Origin: an uncultured Bacilli bacterium
GTDB lineage: Bacteria > Bacillota_I > Bacilli_A > RF39 > UBA660
Assembly (NCBI GenBank): GCA_944363795.1
Contig: CALVVG010000008.1
Location: forward strand, 1 to 34,831
Reading direction: 5' to 3'
Length of the DNA stretch: 34,831 bases
A program made the translations under genes and the position numbers. Every line of letters begins with the position of its first letter. Position 1 is the stretch's first letter. Positions 33,000-34,831 of this stretch are shown here, in pieces. Below the pieces are notes generated by a model. That model had not been told where the DNA came from. It made no database searches and saw only the letters and a list, made by a program, of their open reading frames with translations.

Positions 33000-33774
33000 C
33001 TCTACTAATCACTTCCTTTGCTAAATTAGCATAAGCTTCCGTTGCTCTACTAGTAGGATCATATTCATTGATAGGTTTACCATGACTTGGTGCCTCTACC
33101 AATCTTACTAATCTAGGAATAATTGTATTAAATACTTTATCTTTAAAATACTTTCTAATTTCTTCAATTACTTCTAATCCAATATTAGTTCTACCATCAA
33201 GCATTGTTAAAAGCACCCCTTCTATTCTAAGATTAGGATTCATACTTGATTGAACCATTATAATAGAATTAAGTAATTGAGTAATTCCTTCAAGTGCAAA
33301 AAATTCACATTGAACTGGTATTATTACTGAATCACTTGCCACTAAAGCATTCATAGTTCCTAAACCTAAAGATGGTTGACAATCAATTATAATATAATCA
33401 TAATTGTCTTTAATTTCATCTAATTTAAGTTTTAGTTGCATATTTTGTTGGAATTCTTTGTCTTCCAACATTTTTTTTACAAATTCCACATCAACTCCAG
33501 CCAAATTAATAGTAGCAGGAATAATACTTAAATTTTGAAATTTAGTTTTTTTTATTGCTTTTTTTGCTTCACATTTATCGGTTATTAATTCATAAACATC
33601 ATTTTTAAAATCATTAGAATTTAAACCCAATCCAGTTGTTGCATTGCTTTGAGGGTCCATATCAATAAGTAACACCCGTTTCCCTAGTTTTCCTAAAGCA
33701 GCAGATAAGTTTATACTTGTGGTAGTTTTTCCCACGCCCCCTTTTTGATTAACAAGTGATATAATTTTAGCCAT
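32989..33774 (-). CDS. parA: Chromosome-partitioning ATPase ParA (Soj)
   Basis: About 261 residues. The deviant Walker A KGGVGKTT (11-18) near the N-terminus and [14 protein letters not shown] and [11 protein letters not shown] segments mark a Soj-type ParA without an N-terminal helix-turn-helix. The start at 33774 is chosen because AGAGGTG lies six bases upstream and the protein then begins [13 protein letters not shown], as in the family; a GTG at 33783 overlaps that ribosome site. Soj also controls DnaA in Bacillus. It is the first gene of the par operon, next to a long A/T-rich intergenic region. Confidence 0.97.
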   Translation of the reverse strand: MAKIISLVNQKGGVGKTTTSINLSAALGKLGKRVLLIDMDPQSNATTGLGLNSNDFKNDVYELITDKCEAKKAIKKTKFQNLSIIPATINLAGVDVEFVKKMLEDKEFQQNMQLKLKLDEIKDNYDYIIIDCQPSLGLGTMNALVASDSVIIPVQCEFFALEGITQLLNSIIMVQSSMNPNLRIEGVLLTMLDGRTNIGLEVIEEIRKYFKDKVFNTIIPRLVRLVEAPSHGKPINEYDPTSRATEAYANLAKEVISRDGN

Positions 33775-33783
33775 AACTAGCAC

Positions 33784-34118
33784 CTCTTCTATATAACTTT
33801 TGTACTCTTATATTTTAACATACAATTACATTATTTTAAAATGTTTTTAAAAATATTTTTTACAATTCATAAAATTAGCTTATATTTTAATAATTATAAT
33901 TATTATTAAATTTTTAAAAATAATAATAATTACTTTTTTATAAATTTAGTTAATTAATATCATTATTTAAATATTTTATTACAAAAAAAATAGTAAAGTA
34001 TTTCTTCACTATATTACGATAATTTAAATATCAAAATACAAAAATGCAAAATTTTGAACAATTTTTAATTGTTTTCACATTGTTATATTTAATTTATTAG
34101 TAATTTTATAAGCAAATA
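33784..34118 (-). other. A/T-rich intergenic region upstream of parA
   Basis: 335 bases with almost no G/C. It contains one good terminator (separate entry), a weak inverted repeat AACAATT/AATTGTT near 34061-34077 and some TTAAAAT-type -10-like sites ahead of parA. No convincing promoter pair, parS site or DnaA-box cluster could be identified. Confidence 0.6.
33982..34012 (-). terminator. Terminator of the surface-protein gene upstream of parA
   Basis: Minus strand: ATAGTGAAG, five-base loop, CTTTACTAT (one G-T pair), then eight T (ATTTTTTTTG context). It lies about 105 bases after the stop codon of the preceding gene. Confidence 0.75.
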
Positions 34119-34715
34119 TTAGCCGTAAGAACAATAATCTTCAGCAGTTAAGTCGTATCTTCCTAAATCATATTCAGGCAAAAAATCAATGTAATTACTT
34201 CTTATTATAGGTATATAAGCTCCACCAGCATCATACCGCATTCTAGTGGATTTATAAGTAACAATACATAGGTCATCAATAGAAAAATCTCCATTATTAT
34301 ATGAGCTATTAACAAATTCTGAAAATGTCATTCCTTTTTCACCATAATACGTTGTACCATCAACAATAAATGAAACTAGTGGAATTTCCTTATCAAAATA
34401 CACATAACATTTATCACTCACATTTGTTTGCATAATTACTTTTTTATTTTTATCATCCCACGCAAGTGTTCCACCATTTTCACACTTACTTAAAGTCGCA
34501 TTAAATATATATCCATCTGTTGGCCAATCACTTTGAGTAACTTTTTCATAACTGCCAGTTCCTGCCTCTGTTTCTAACATCATTGTTAGTATATTTGAAT
34601 TTTTAACTTCATCGTTTATTTCTTTAAAAACATCTTTTTTAGTTTTTACTAAATTAAATATTAATACAAATACTATTATTGATAATATAGTTATTAAAGC
34701 AACTTTTTTAGTCAT
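34119..34715 (-). CDS. Membrane-anchored extracellular protein with Cys-pair module, function unknown
   Basis: 198 residues. One hydrophobic N-terminal segment (about 6-22) with Lys before it, then an all-extracellular part. The module ETEAGTGSYEKVTQSDWP...TLSKCENGGTLAWDD...SDKCYVYFD looks like a recurring domain of surface proteins in uncultured gut Firmicutes; this rests on memory of similar sequences, not a search. The rest (GTTYYGEKGMTFSEFVNSSYN, then two more cysteines) resembles the small repeat units often attached to it. The four cysteines (in SKC, DKC, DLC and the final EDYC) could form two disulfides. The start at 34715 is set by AGAGGTG upstream; the frame runs ten codons further. 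It is transcribed separately from parA. Confidence 0.6.
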   Translation of the reverse strand: MTKKVALITILSIIVFVLIFNLVKTKKDVFKEINDEVKNSNILTMMLETEAGTGSYEKVTQSDWPTDGYIFNATLSKCENGGTLAWDDKNKKVIMQTNVSDKCYVYFDKEIPLVSFIVDGTTYYGEKGMTFSEFVNSSYNNGDFSIDDLCIVTYKSTRMRYDAGGAYIPIIRSNYIDFLPEYDLGRYDLTAEDYCSYG

Positions 34716-34742
34716 TACAACACCTCTATTTTCCCCATTATA

Positions 34743-34831
34743 CAAAAAAAAAAAAAAAAAAAATCAATTATATTTATTTCTTTTTTTTTTTTTTTTTTAA
34801 TTTTATTTTAATTTATTTTTTTTTTTTTTTT
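34743..34831. repeat. Homopolymer A and T tracts at the contig end
   Basis: A run of more than twenty A, a short mixed stretch, a run of more than twenty T and a final run of fifteen or more T. Such ends commonly stop an assembly; the sequence here should not be trusted base by base. Confidence 0.7.

Noticed and set aside
32118-33774. parS site near parAB
   Set aside because: No sequence close to TGTTTCACGTGAAACA was seen in or around the par genes.
33784-34118. Replication origin (oriC) in the A/T-rich stretch upstream of parA
   Set aside because: Only one near-match to a DnaA box (TTTTCACA, near 34073-34080) and no cluster; composition alone is not enough. The origin is more likely beyond the right end.
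1-34831. Alternative genetic code with TGA as tryptophan
   Set aside because: TGA serves as the real stop in several ATGA overlaps (yvcK/whiA, EcfA2-like/truA, walJ/rlmH, ftsX/M23) and tryptophan is encoded by TGG.
1-34831. Mobile elements, prophage, CRISPR arrays, tRNA or rRNA genes
   Set aside because: No transposase, integrase, repeat-spacer pattern, cloverleaf or rRNA-like sequence was recognised.

Overview
The window is an AT-rich chromosomal segment from a low-G+C Gram-positive bacterium (Firmicutes/Bacilli grade). The evidence is the very low G+C, strong AGGAGG/GGTGAT-type ribosome binding sites, TTGACA-N17-TATAAT promoters, and the gene content (WhiA, YvcK, WalJ, DUF951, GerQ, FemABX, YitT). 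TGA is used as a stop codon (for example in the ATGA gene overlaps), so the standard bacterial code applies and this is not a Mycoplasma. The style fits uncultured gut Bacilli of the RF39/Mollicutes-like kind, but that placement is an inference. Both ends look like contig ends: a broken gene on the left, long homopolymer tracts on the right. Nearly every gene is on the minus strand; only gerQ and a lemA-like gene are on the plus strand.

Right half (about 18.6-33.8 kb): this is the origin-proximal block known from Bacillus in nearly the same order: parA-parB-DUF951-(ychF), rpsF-ssb-rpsR, rplI-dnaB, walJ, rlmH. The replication origin therefore probably lies just beyond the right end, with genes transcribed away from it. 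Lineage-specific insertions are an AbgT-family transporter, BI-1 and RDD membrane proteins in the par/ychF operon, an acyltransferase-3 protein, a broken HNH nuclease gene between rpsR and rplI, and a LysM-G5-M23 endopeptidase where walRKHI would sit.

Middle (about 9.2-18 kb): a cell-envelope cluster reads MurJ-type flippase, three tandem FemABX peptidyltransferases, ftsE, ftsX and an EnvC/PcsB-like M23 peptidase. Together these cover lipid II flipping, interpeptide bridge building and FtsEX-controlled wall hydrolysis.

Left part (1-9.2 kb): yitT-yvcK-whiA-nrdG, then two odd small genes, then truA, rplM and rpsI. The two small genes sit where ecfA1-ecfA2(-ecfT) precede truA in other Firmicutes. 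They align with EcfA1 and EcfA2 but have lost Walker A, signature, Walker B and H-loop residues while keeping intact, coupled reading frames. Beyond rpsI are a DUF3800 gene and a small RNA-modification operon (COG1092 methyltransferase, RluA-type pseudouridine synthase) followed by a truncated amidase. That operon starts with a good promoter and a terminator-like leader hairpin holding a five-codon reading frame, which resembles a ribosome-sensing attenuator.

Most unusual items: the pair of EcfA-derived pseudo-ATPases, the putative attenuator, an intact spore-coat gene (gerQ) in a reduced-looking genome, three tandem Fem genes, and the decaying HNH nuclease. No rRNA, tRNA, CRISPR array, IS element or prophage was found.
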